Shown piece after piece: positions 1 to 7,998 of a stretch of 21,168 bases of DNA. The notes below the pieces were generated by a model. That model worked only from the letters and a program-made list of their open reading frames with translations, did no database searches and was not told the origin of the DNA. Source of the stretch: JAEUUM01 sp038326165 (lineage in GTDB: Bacteria > Bacteroidota > Bacteroidia > Chitinophagales > Saprospiraceae); contig JBBQJT010000057.1 of the NCBI GenBank assembly GCA_038326165.1, positions 1 to 21,168 of the forward strand. Reading direction: 5' to 3'. The position numbers and the translations under genes were made by a program. How positions within the stretch are numbered: position 1 is the stretch's first letter; every line of letters starts with the position of its first letter.

Positions 1-1
1 C

Positions 2-130
2 ACCAATAATAGCTTAAACAATAGCTGGGAAACCTATGAATCATTAGGACCTTACAATGGATTTGCAGTTGCTAACGTAACCAAAAAGGTGTTCGATGAT
101 TTGGGGGTTATTGTATTTGAGGTGAAATAA
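2..130 (+). CDS. 3' end of an unidentified protein (partial)
   Basis: An open frame runs from the window edge to a TAA at 128-130 and encodes the last 42 residues of a protein whose body lies upstream. The residues are Asn/Ser-rich and then alternate hydrophobic and charged positions, ending in VIVFEVK. That is the pattern of a closing beta strand, as in a secreted or beta-sandwich domain. No motif identifies the family. It converges with the minus-strand glycosyltransferase that follows, and the 118 bases between the two stops show no clear terminator. It could be a chance open frame, but the codon use resembles that of the neighbours. Confidence 0.5.
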   Translation, partial: TNNSLNNSWETYESLGPYNGFAVANVTKKVFDDLGVIVFEVK

Positions 131-248
131 ATGATATGATCGATTTACCTAGAGATGGAGTATTCAAAATAGATTTGAAAATATTTTATTGATTAAGCCA
201 ATATGCGCAAGACATATACATTAACTGTTCAAAGCCCTTTTAAAAACA

Positions 249-1154
249 TCAGGAGTCGCCTTGTACATAATCAACTAATGAACGCTCAACAATCCTATAA
301 TTCTGATACTCAAATGGGCGCCAGCTGGTCGTTTTTTCGATCCAATCCAATACCTTGACTTTTAGTGACAGCTTTCTTGCACTTGGATCTATAGCAAATG
401 TCCAGTTCATCTGCTGAATACGTTCCTGCATCACTTTTGGGTGGCTGTCCTTAAATAATTTTACGCCATCAACTTGTGAATAATCAAAACTTGAAGCTGT
501 CCCAACCATTTCATTGACCTTGGTATCACTGTGCCATAATTTATTGAAATTCAATTGCTTTTGTTGCTGGTAATCAGGGTGCTTTACCCAGCCATAATGA
601 TAAATAGATGCATCTGTTATTGCGACTTGAAGTTTGCGGCCATGCTTCCGAAAGCCTTGGGCATCGCGGTATGATCGGATGGATTTGTCATTTCGGATGA
701 TTCTTATTTCATGACGGTACCAATTCCGGGCAATACCCACAAAATCATAACTGCCATAAAAATGTCGATAGCTGAAAAGTAGACCCTCAACCTCAAAATT
801 ATTTAGATAATACTTCATTGCCTCGTGGACCGTATCTAAGTCCTTTTCATGAAATATTTCATCGCCTTGTATGTAAAAACACCAATCGAAATCAAGCGGT
901 ATTGCATCGAAAGCCTTATTCGTTTCCTCAGCTAGCACCTTACCACCTTCCCTTAAGGAATCATCCCAAACGGTACGGATTATTTGAATTTTGGGTTCAT
1001 TCATTGACAGTATCAACGTCTCCGTTTCGTCCTCTGACTTACCAATTGCCAGGTAAAAAACATCACAAACCGGAAGTACCGACTTAATGGCTTCCACTAT
1101 TGGATAATCAAATCGAATAGCATTTCTAATAAAACTGAATCCTGCTACCTTCAT
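249..1154 (-). CDS. Glycosyltransferase, family 2-like
   Basis: This is a predicted soluble or membrane-associated sugar transferase of the GT-A fold, probably acting on surface glycans or lipid-linked sugars. The protein opens with MKVAGFSFIRNAIRFDYP, typical of a Bacteroidota group in which the N-terminal strand is followed by a conserved RNA/RN pair. The sequence FYIQGDE at about residues 93-99 occupies the place of the metal- and nucleotide-binding acidic motif. An aromatic, Arg-rich stretch near residues 140-165 (RHFYGSYDF, NWYRHEIR) may contact the acceptor. I place the start at the internal ATG at 1154 (301 residues), because the family begins with this MKVAGF segment. An upstream ATG at 1244 would add 30 hydrophobic residues (MFSAILILILQIFF...) that look like translated intergenic DNA. 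The donor and acceptor sugars cannot be told from sequence. Confidence 0.8.
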   Translation of the reverse strand: MKVAGFSFIRNAIRFDYPIVEAIKSVLPVCDVFYLAIGKSEDETETLILSMNEPKIQIIRTVWDDSLREGGKVLAEETNKAFDAIPLDFDWCFYIQGDEIFHEKDLDTVHEAMKYYLNNFEVEGLLFSYRHFYGSYDFVGIARNWYRHEIRIIRNDKSIRSYRDAQGFRKHGRKLQVAITDASIYHYGWVKHPDYQQQKQLNFNKLWHSDTKVNEMVGTASSFDYSQVDGVKLFKDSHPKVMQERIQQMNWTFAIDPSARKLSLKVKVLDWIEKTTSWRPFEYQNYRIVERSLVDYVQGDS

Positions 1155-1495
1155 GAAATTGAAATGAAATGCAAACTTCGATAAAGCAACTGAGAAATCA
1201 GAAAAAAAAATTTGAAGGATCAATATCAAAATGGCAGAAAACATCTAATCAAATCCACTTTTTCCACTTATCCATCATAAAATGGACAAGCTTGTCCATT
1301 GAGAATCTTTAGGGGACAACGCCAAAAGTAACAACACAGCATAAGTATACGCAATCCGATCAGATTTCAACGAAACACAAAACCCCAATTCTACAAAAAA
1401 AAAGGAACCAAGCGTCCTCTCATGCTTACTTTTCAATTTATATAAAGCAAACACTACCTTTAACGCCCATGGACATCTACAAACACTAAAAAAAA
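1155..1495. other. Intergenic region between divergent genes
   Basis: This 341-base, A/T-rich space separates the start of the minus-strand glycosyltransferase from the plus-strand phnA. It holds a perfect 20-bp palindrome (1281-1300). TACCTTTA at 1455-1462, one base off the Bacteroidota -7 consensus TAnnTTTG, lies 33 bases before phnA but has no convincing TTG partner upstream. An A-run at 1488-1496 directly precedes the phnA ATG. I see no further gene, tRNA or repeat here. Confidence 0.5.
1281..1300. promoter_or_regulatory. Perfect 20-bp palindrome, candidate operator
   Basis: The sequence AATGGACAAGCTTGTCCATT equals its own reverse complement across all 20 bases. It lies 127 bases upstream of the glycosyltransferase start and 195 bases upstream of phnA, so it could serve either gene. 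It has no central loop and no adjoining T-run, which argues against a terminator and favours a site for a homodimeric DNA-binding protein. No regulator gene lies nearby, so the binding protein is unknown. A functional role is inference. Confidence 0.45.
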
Positions 1496-1705
1496 ATGAT
1501 TGTGAAAGATAGCAACGGAAATGAGCTTACCGACGGGGACTCAGTCTTGCTCATCAAAGATTTGAAAGTGAAAGGCTCTTCACTGGTTATCAAACGTGGC
1601 ACAATGGTAAAGAAAATAAGACTATCCGACAATGAGGAAGAAATCGACTGCAAAGTAGGGGGCCAGAGTATCGTGCTGCGCACTGAATTCCTCAAAAAGG
1701 CCTAG
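1496..1705 (+). CDS. phnA: PhnA/YjdM-domain protein
   Basis: This 69-residue protein matches the C-terminal domain of E. coli PhnA (YjdM). The signature is nearly unchanged: IVKDSNGNEL, then DGDSVLLIKDLKVKGSS, then RGTMVKKIRL, then the DCKVGGQSIVLRTEFLKK ending. The name comes from the phosphonate operon in E. coli, but the protein is not established as a phosphonate enzyme and its molecular role is unknown. The fold is a small beta barrel. The N-terminal Cys4 zinc ribbon of the enterobacterial protein is absent; the start at 1496 leaves only the barrel. No phosphonate genes lie nearby. The ATG follows a run of A residues and has no Shine-Dalgarno sequence. A bidirectional terminator follows the stop. 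Confidence 0.85.
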   Translation: MIVKDSNGNELTDGDSVLLIKDLKVKGSSLVIKRGTMVKKIRLSDNEEEIDCKVGGQSIVLRTEFLKKA

Positions 1706-1725
1706 ACTCGGTCAATATTTCATAA

Positions 1726-1760
1726 AAAAGCCTGATAGAATACAATTCCATCAGGCTTTT
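1726..1760. terminator. Bidirectional intrinsic terminator
   Basis: An 11-bp perfect stem, AAAAGCCTGAT (1726-1736) paired with ATCAGGCTTTT (1750-1760), encloses a 13-base loop that itself can form GAA/TTC. The stem is flanked by A residues on one side and T residues on the other, so it can end transcription in both directions. It sits between the convergent phnA stop (1705) and the permease/peptidase stop (1766). Confidence 0.85.
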
Positions 1761-1765
1761 GTTAT

Positions 1766-4700
1766 TTATTCCTCTATGAGCTTTTTTAGGTTGTCATCAG
1801 GAATTCGGTCAATCAAATAATATTGCGGATCGATACCTACTTGATAAGGTTTTTCCTTGGTTGTAAACTTGTATGTATTCAGTTTTTTGTTGATCCTAAG
1901 CCGCTGATTGACCAAGGCTTTCCCCAGTGATTTGTCATTCTTAGGTTTGGCAAATACGCCAATGTCGATGTAATCAGCAATGGGGATAAGTGTTTCTTTT
2001 CCAAGGCTGTCGGAACGGAATTTTTCGGAGCTGGTGTTGAAGCTGACTTCATATCCTGCCGTAGTCTTCTTGTAGGTGGCATCAGTGACTCTGTTGGAGA
2101 AGAGTGTAATTTTCTCGAACATATCCGTGATTAAATATTGCAGAGTATCCGGAGTAACCTGTCGGAATGCCCGTACCGCTGAAAGCGATGTAACATAAGG
2201 TGCCTGCTGGTAAGCAAATGAATCAATGAGACTCTGCAAGGCCTTATTCACTTGACCTTCTCCAATCATTTCCTTCAAATAATAAAGCACCACACTCGCT
2301 TTGTTGTAATGTATGTACTGTTGGGATTCGGTACGCATTAAAGGTTGCTCTCCTTCAAACTCTGAGCTGCGCCCTCTTAAATAAGAATCCATTTCATACT
2401 TTAGGAACTTGTTCATTTTCTCCTTGCCGTATTCTTTTTCCATGACCATCAAGGCAGAATATTGCGCAAATCCCTCGCTCATCATTTCACTTCCTTGCAT
2501 CTCTGCACCTATGAGTTGATGCGCCCAATATTGATGTGCCATTTCATGAGCAACTACATAAAATACTTGATCTATATCATCCTTGGTCACCTCGCGCAAA
2601 TCAACGATAAATCCAATTCCTTCACTGTAAGGCATAGTGCCAGGAAAAGCTTGAGCAAATGAAGAGTATCTCGGAAATTCTATAATTCGGCATTGCTTGT
2701 GATAGTACGGGCCAAAATTAGTGATGTAATAATCCAATGATTTTTCCATGCTTTTAATCATGTTCGGAACATTGTAGGCATGCTGCTTGATGTAGTAAAC
2801 CTCTATATCAATCCCTCTGAATTTCTTCCGTGCCACTTCGTATCTGGCCGATATAAACGAATAAAAATTTAACGACGATTTATCCAATTTGTATTGGTAG
2901 TATTTTCTTCCTTTGGCTTCCCAAGATTTTAACAAACTCCCAGGAGCGATAGCTATCTGATCGGGAGATGTGCTGATAGTTGTATTGACTTCTACCCAAT
3001 CCGCATCGTGGCTTATGTAAGTATTGGCTCTTGCTACCAAATCGTTTTCATCGAGCTTCGGAGCACGGAGTTTTTTAGGCAATTTAAGTTTGCTGCGTTT
3101 GTTTTTATCTGAAATTTCTGCCCCTGATTCGTAGCCTATTATTGGCAGTACATCACCACTGTTGAAAAAAGTTCCATTTTGTGTCAACTGGGTGAATGAG
3201 ACCTCATTTTCAAATCCCTTGGTATTTTTAACAACTTTAATCGTGAAATGCATAGAGTCTTTTGGCTGCAATGCTTCTTTGAGCTTGTAAATTCTGTAGC
3301 CCAATCGATCATCTTGAAGCTTGACAGTTGCACCAGAGATCTGAATGAACATCGAGTCCATATTGTCATTTACAGAGAAATGAATTTCATTGATGGCTTG
3401 ATTGGTTTTGTTGTAGGCGTAAGCTTCAATTCTGGCAGACATATCCCTTCCCTCCGGCAATAAATCAATGTTGTAATCCAGTCTGTAATATCGAGGTTGT
3501 GGCAATTTTGCATATTTCTTGTAACTCAATTCGTAATCTTTGCGCTTCCGCTGAGCCTCTTTTTGAGAATCGTACTTGTTTAAAACCTTGGTATTGTAAT
3601 ACACAAATCCACTGCATAAAATAAAAAGCAACAAGCATAGGCTAATCATCCATTTGTTTTTGGAAAATATAGAACCTGCATGTTTCATCCTATCTGAAAA
3701 CTTCGTTTCTTTTCCTCTGACATAAAATGAAAAAATAACCCATCCCAACAACAGAGCGAATAACAACCAATAAATACTGTACCAGGTCAATCCTCTGACA
3801 AAGGGACCAAAACCATTCATGTCCGAATAAGTGACCGAAGGCAGTCCGCCATATTGTAGCATGTTGGTATTGACTTCAAGCGCGTTCCAAATGAAAATAT
3901 TTAAAATCAAAAATGCCACAAAAGCAAAATAAGCAATGTATCGGTTGTTGATCAAATAATGAAAAAACAATGCAATCATGATGATGAAACCAAATTTCAA
4001 CACATCCGATACCAGCAGTGACTTGATATAAACTCCCAATTCAAAATTGTAATAACCAAACATGGCCTGTGCAATAATTCCCATTATGATGGTCAAGCTT
4101 AATATCAATGCTACTGCCAACATCATCGCAATCAACTTCGAAACAAACAAAAGGCCAGTTTTGACAGGTGTACTATCTTGGATTTCATTGATTTTAGCAT
4201 CTCTTTCTTTCCAAACCAAGACACCCGTATAAAAGGTAATAATTGCGACCATATAAATATAGAAACCATCTTTGATGGCATCTATTACATCATAAGTTAC
4301 CGGATACTGCTTTGTGCCATATCCACCAGTAAAACTGGTCAAATTGGTTACCAGCTCAACCATCCCCAAGGTAACAATGATGATAAATGTTGGATTTTTA
4401 ATCAGTGATTTGCACTCAAACTTGATCAAATGAACCAAAGTAGACCAAGAAAATTTATTCGCACTTAAGGCACTCATAACAGGTAAAACAAGCAAAGGCG
4501 TTGATTCATTTACTTCTAAATTCTTTTTGCTTTTTCTGGAAGGTTTTTCATTCTTGGTACTGAATGAGAATCTGAAATAAACTCCCAACAGAATGACAAA
4601 TGCACCTCCCAGCCATACCAATCTGTTCAGCAAAAAAGCTCCTTGCAAGTATACGGGATGCATATTCTTTTCATCAACGGTCATATATTTCCCAATGATA

Positions 4701-5347
4701 CTTTGCGGTTGAAACCCAAATGGATCCAAAATGTTTGCAATCCACTCTTTGGCAATATCTTGGGTAAATCCTTGCGAAACAACATACAATACCAAAATCA
4801 ACATGGCCCCTACAAATGATACAATGTTGTTCCTGAATATGATGGCCAAGGTATAGAGCAGCACACCTACCACAATGGTATTGGGCAAGCCAAAAGTGAT
4901 CAAACCTTGAATGTGACCTGACCACAGAAAAGGTCCATATCTTTCTGGTTCAACCCAGGGCATCAGTGGTCCAATCATGCTGCCAAATGAAACGCCTAAT
5001 AAGGGAATCACTGCCACAGTGACGGCTCCGATGAATTTGCCAAAATAATAATCACGCTTCTTGATGGGCGACGAGAATATAAATTGATGCATACCGTGTT
5101 GAAAATCGCGATTGGCACTTGCATTCATGAAAGCAGTAGTCATCAACAAACAAACCAATGACATAACTCCATAGTAGGTCTGGATTACATAAGGTGAATT
5201 CTTATGAACATTACCGACTCCACCTCCTATGGTGATGTTGTCTGATGTAACTGCACCAAAAACCAATAAGGCATTGATCAAGAAAAATATCCAGGTCATT
5301 GGTGAATTCAACCAATATTTCCATTCGTGTTTTATGAATTTCCACAT
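1766..5347 (-). CDS. ABC-2 permease fused to M1-type aminopeptidase
   Basis: This 1193-residue membrane protein joins two functions. Residues 1 to about 560 carry two sets of ABC-2 type transmembrane helices. Each set is introduced by an amphipathic element of the kind found in such permeases (FIKHEWKYWLNSP at residue 4; LIKFECKSLIKNP near 308). A further helix at about 566-585 leads into an extracytoplasmic part. From about residue 619 the chain is an M1 (gluzincin) metallopeptidase domain with the zinc motif HEMAH (934-938) and the third ligand Glu in SEGFAQY (E958). PGTMPYSEGIGF stands where M1 enzymes have GAMEN. The active-site residues look intact. The architecture is known in Bacteroidota as 'ABC transporter permease/M1 family aminopeptidase'. 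The ATPase is encoded 20 bases upstream on the same strand. The substrate is unknown; peptide export or processing is inference. Confidence 0.9.
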   Translation of the reverse strand: MWKFIKHEWKYWLNSPMTWIFFLINALLVFGAVTSDNITIGGGVGNVHKNSPYVIQTYYGVMSLVCLLMTTAFMNASANRDFQHGMHQFIFSSPIKKRDYYFGKFIGAVTVAVIPLLGVSFGSMIGPLMPWVEPERYGPFLWSGHIQGLITFGLPNTIVVGVLLYTLAIIFRNNIVSFVGAMLILVLYVVSQGFTQDIAKEWIANILDPFGFQPQSIIGKYMTVDEKNMHPVYLQGAFLLNRLVWLGGAFVILLGVYFRFSFSTKNEKPSRKSKKNLEVNESTPLLVLPVMSALSANKFSWSTLVHLIKFECKSLIKNPTFIIIVTLGMVELVTNLTSFTGGYGTKQYPVTYDVIDAIKDGFYIYMVAIITFYTGVLVWKERDAKINEIQDSTPVKTGLLFVSKLIAMMLAVALILSLTIIMGIIAQAMFGYYNFELGVYIKSLLVSDVLKFGFIIMIALFFHYLINNRYIAYFAFVAFLILNIFIWNALEVNTNMLQYGGLPSVTYSDMNGFGPFVRGLTWYSIYWLLFALLLGWVIFSFYVRGKETKFSDRMKHAGSIFSKNKWMISLCLLLFILCSGFVYYNTKVLNKYDSQKEAQRKRKDYELSYKKYAKLPQPRYYRLDYNIDLLPEGRDMSARIEAYAYNKTNQAINEIHFSVNDNMDSMFIQISGATVKLQDDRLGYRIYKLKEALQPKDSMHFTIKVVKNTKGFENEVSFTQLTQNGTFFNSGDVLPIIGYESGAEISDKNKRSKLKLPKKLRAPKLDENDLVARANTYISHDADWVEVNTTISTSPDQIAIAPGSLLKSWEAKGRKYYQYKLDKSSLNFYSFISARYEVARKKFRGIDIEVYYIKQHAYNVPNMIKSMEKSLDYYITNFGPYYHKQCRIIEFPRYSSFAQAFPGTMPYSEGIGFIVDLREVTKDDIDQVFYVVAHEMAHQYWAHQLIGAEMQGSEMMSEGFAQYSALMVMEKEYGKEKMNKFLKYEMDSYLRGRSSEFEGEQPLMRTESQQYIHYNKASVVLYYLKEMIGEGQVNKALQSLIDSFAYQQAPYVTSLSAVRAFRQVTPDTLQYLITDMFEKITLFSNRVTDATYKKTTAGYEVSFNTSSEKFRSDSLGKETLIPIADYIDIGVFAKPKNDKSLGKALVNQRLRINKKLNTYKFTTKEKPYQVGIDPQYYLIDRIPDDNLKKLIEE

Positions 5348-5367
5348 ACAGCAAATAGTTTTAAGGA

Positions 5368-6240
5368 TTACACCAATTCATTGAGTTTAACAAAAAATAC
5401 ATCTTCCAGATTTTCCTCTGTTCTGATGAAACCATTGCCAGGATCGGTATCAGAAAAAGCATGGATCAAAGGTTTACCGCCAACCAACTTGCTTGAAATG
5501 ATTTGATATTGCTCTTGAAAAATCGGGAGTTCCTCTTTATCCACCTTCCTTTCCCAAACCTTTCCTTTGATCTGAAATAATGCATCATCGGTATTGCCAC
5601 TGAACAACACTTTGCCTTTATCCATGATGGCCATTTGTGTGCACAGTTCACGGACATCTTGTACAATGTGTGTGGATAAAATCACGATTACATTTTCCCC
5701 AATTTCACTTAAAATATTGTAAAATCTATTTCGCTCTCCAGGGTCCAAACCTGCTGTAGGTTCGTCAACAATTACCAATTTGGGGCTACCAATCAAGCAT
5801 TGTGCTATTCCAAATCGTTGACGCATACCACCGCTGTAACTGCTAACAGCTTTCTTGCGGTGTTCAAACAAATTTACCTTTTGAAGCAAATAATCTACCA
5901 TTTGCTTTCTTTCGGATCCATTGTTGAAGCCTTTCAATATTGCTAAATGGTCCAATAAATCCGTTGCAGATGTTCGAGGATAAACACCAAACTCCTGTGG
6001 CAGATATCCCAATACTTTTCTGACTTCATCCTTTTGATCCAGAACGTCAATATCTCCTAATTTTGCAGAACCACTATCAGCATCTTGCAAGGTGGCAAGG
6101 GTACGCATCAACGAAGACTTGCCTGCACCATTGGGGCCCAAAAGGCCGAACATGCCAGTTGAAATATTTAAGGACACATCATTGAGCGCATGTACGCCAT
6201 TGCTGTATTGTTTGGAAAGATTTTGAATTATGAGTTCCAT
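5368..6240 (-). CDS. ABC transporter ATP-binding protein
   Basis: This cytoplasmic ATPase powers the permease/peptidase encoded immediately downstream (20-base gap, one transcription unit). All ABC motifs are present: Walker A GPNGAGKSS (35-43), Q-loop glutamine at Q82 in YLPQEFG, signature YSGGMRQR (135-142), Walker B LVIVDEP (155-161) with catalytic E160, D-loop GLDP and H-loop His191 in STHIVQD. The sequence resembles the drug/antibiotic and ABC-2 export class. About 80 C-terminal residues beyond the nucleotide-binding core include FSDTDPGNGFIRTEENLEDVFF, the usual regulatory tail of this class. Length (290) is normal. No sharp promoter match is visible upstream in 6241-6330. Confidence 0.92.
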   Translation of the reverse strand: MELIIQNLSKQYSNGVHALNDVSLNISTGMFGLLGPNGAGKSSLMRTLATLQDADSGSAKLGDIDVLDQKDEVRKVLGYLPQEFGVYPRTSATDLLDHLAILKGFNNGSERKQMVDYLLQKVNLFEHRKKAVSSYSGGMRQRFGIAQCLIGSPKLVIVDEPTAGLDPGERNRFYNILSEIGENVIVILSTHIVQDVRELCTQMAIMDKGKVLFSGNTDDALFQIKGKVWERKVDKEELPIFQEQYQIISSKLVGGKPLIHAFSDTDPGNGFIRTEENLEDVFFVKLNELV

Positions 6241-6461
6241 AATGCTTGATTTGGTTATAATAATTCGGCTGGGTTTTAAAAATTTTGTGAAGGTAAGATA
6301 GCATTTGAATTAATTGAATTGGATTCACATTCTTTAGATAAAAAGGAAGCATTTCAAGACAAAAGTTAAGGGTGTAAATCCCACCTTTCACGCTTGGAAT
6401 AATAAAACTAACCGAACAAATTAATTTGATACACGTTTTTTGACATGAAATGTAACTTAGC

Positions 6462-6493
6462 TTGAAAATTTTGGGCTTACTGAAGTACATTTG
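6462..6493 (+). promoter_or_regulatory. Bacteroidota-type promoter of the pnt operon
   Basis: TACATTTG at 6486-6493 fits the Bacteroidota -7 consensus TAnnTTTG exactly. A TTG at 6462-6464 lies 21 bases upstream, within the usual spacing for the -33 box. Transcription would begin near 6498 and give a leader of about 35 bases before the pntAA ATG at 6534. The rest of the 293-base divergent intergenic region (6241-6533) shows no other feature I can support. Confidence 0.5.
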
Positions 6494-6533
6494 GACTTTA
6501 TTTTATCAAAACTGAATCAATCAGAGAAAATTT

Positions 6534-7637
6534 ATGCGAATAGGGGTCACCAAAGAATCAAAACCAGGCGAAAACAGAGTAGCACTTTCTCCTGATGTTG
6601 TCGGCCAATTGGTCAAAGCAGGATATGAAATCATAATAGAGACCAAAGCTGGAGAGGCTGCAGGTTTTCCTGATAGTCAATATCAAGCTGCAGGTGCACA
6701 AATAGCTCCCACTGACAAGGATGTTTTATCAGCTGCGGATACCATTGCCAAGGTCAATGCACCAACAGAAGCTGAAGCCAATGCCTTAAAAGAAGGTTCA
6801 ACCCTTATTTCATTCTTATATGCCAATTCAATCCCGTCAGTCATTGATATCTTAACTCAGCACAAAGTGAGTGCAATATCTATGGATGCAATTCCTCGTA
6901 TTTCACGCGCACAAAATATGGATGCTTTGTCATCCCAAGCCAATTTGGCTGGTTACAAAGCGGTTATTGTTGGCGCAAACGCCTTGCCTGCTATCTTTCC
7001 ATTGTTGATGACAGCGGCTGGAACTGTTAAACCAAGTAGGGTCCTGATATATGGTGCAGGTGTTGCTGGACTTCAGGCTATTGCCACTGCCAAAAGATTG
7101 GGAGCGGTGGTTGAAGTTACGGATGTTCGACCTGAGACCAAAGAACAAGTAGAATCACTGGGCGGAAAATTCATTGAGGTTGTCTCAACTGATGAAGTAA
7201 AGGTAGAAGGTGGCTATGCCAAAGAAGTGAGCGCGGACTATCTCCAAAAACAAAAAGAAGCAGTTAATGCTTCCTTGGTTAAAGCAGATTTGGTTATCAC
7301 CACTGCCTTGGTAATGGGCAAAAAAGCACCCGTATTGATTACAGCTGAACAGGTAGCAACAATGAAACCTGGAAGTGTCATAGTAGATATGGCTGTTGAA
7401 CAAGGCGGTAACTGTGAGTTGAGCAAACTCAACGAAACTGTGCGTTCCAACGGAGTTTCAATCATAGGTCAAGCCAATTTGCCAGGTTCTGTAGCCAGAA
7501 ACGCCAGCGAATTGTACGCTAAGAATATTTTTAATCTTCTTGGATTAATGGCTACCAAAGATGGATTCAATTGGGATCTGACTGATGAAATAACCGACGG
7601 ATCTTTGATCACCCACCAAGGACAAAAAAGAAAATAA
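6534..7637 (+). CDS. pntAA: NAD(P) transhydrogenase subunit alpha part 1
   Basis: This is the cytosolic NAD(H)-binding domain I of proton-translocating transhydrogenase, which passes hydride from NADH to NADP+ while protons flow inward through domain II. The 367-residue chain starts with RIGVTKESKPGENRVALSP, the conserved N-terminal signature. It then has the PROSITE-type segment RAQNMDALSSQANLAGYKAV near residue 124, and a Rossmann loop GAGVAGLQA (174-182) followed by the acidic EVTDVRPE. In E. coli this domain is fused to membrane helices in one PntA. Here, as in Rhodospirillum rubrum, it is a separate protein, and the missing helices are encoded 25 bases downstream in pntAB. The family's proline-rich core and C-terminal segment are complete. 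A promoter is visible upstream. Confidence 0.95.
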   Translation: MRIGVTKESKPGENRVALSPDVVGQLVKAGYEIIIETKAGEAAGFPDSQYQAAGAQIAPTDKDVLSAADTIAKVNAPTEAEANALKEGSTLISFLYANSIPSVIDILTQHKVSAISMDAIPRISRAQNMDALSSQANLAGYKAVIVGANALPAIFPLLMTAAGTVKPSRVLIYGAGVAGLQAIATAKRLGAVVEVTDVRPETKEQVESLGGKFIEVVSTDEVKVEGGYAKEVSADYLQKQKEAVNASLVKADLVITTALVMGKKAPVLITAEQVATMKPGSVIVDMAVEQGGNCELSKLNETVRSNGVSIIGQANLPGSVARNASELYAKNIFNLLGLMATKDGFNWDLTDEITDGSLITHQGQKRK

Positions 7638-7662
7638 TTTTACTACAACACATTTTACGATA

Positions 7663-7965
7663 ATGAGCAGTTTAATGGAATTTTTTACTACCCACATACA
7701 AATGATCTATTTGGTCATCCTGATGATATTTGTAGGCGTAGAATTGATAGGCCACGTCCCTTCTGTATTACACACACCACTCATGAGCGGCGCGAATGCC
7801 ATACACGGTGTAGTAATTATAGGAAGTATCATTGTGATGGGACAAGCAGAATCGACACTTTCAATTGTGCTTGGCTTTTTAGCTGTGGTACTTGGCACAC
7901 TGAATGTAGTGGGCGGATTTGTGGTGACCGATAGAATGTTAGAAATGTTCAAAAAGAAAAAGTAA
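7663..7965 (+). CDS. pntAB: NAD(P) transhydrogenase subunit alpha part 2
   Basis: This 100-residue membrane subunit supplies the alpha-side helices of the proton channel (domain II). Three hydrophobic segments are visible, at about residues 9-28 (ending VGVELIG), 43-60 (AIHGVVIIGSIIVMGQ) and 65-88 (LSIVLGFLAVVLGTLNVVGGFVV). A short basic tail ends in MFKKKK. The motif PLMSGANAIHGVVIIG is the conserved loop and helix of this small subunit, and GGFVVTDRMLEMF closes it as usual. It lies between pntAA (25 bases upstream) and pntB (33 bases downstream), so the three proteins are made together and assemble into one complex. Confidence 0.93.
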   Translation: MSSLMEFFTTHIQMIYLVILMIFVGVELIGHVPSVLHTPLMSGANAIHGVVIIGSIIVMGQAESTLSIVLGFLAVVLGTLNVVGGFVVTDRMLEMFKKKK

Positions 7966-7998
7966 TTGGCAGCAGCCTGATCATAAAGGAATTCAACT

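Noticed and set aside
1155..1244. N-terminal hydrophobic extension of the family 2 glycosyltransferase as a membrane anchor
   Set aside because: The family begins at the MKVAGF segment. The upstream 30 codons are dominated by A/T-rich codons and lack charged residues before the helix, as expected for translated leader DNA. It cannot be fully excluded.
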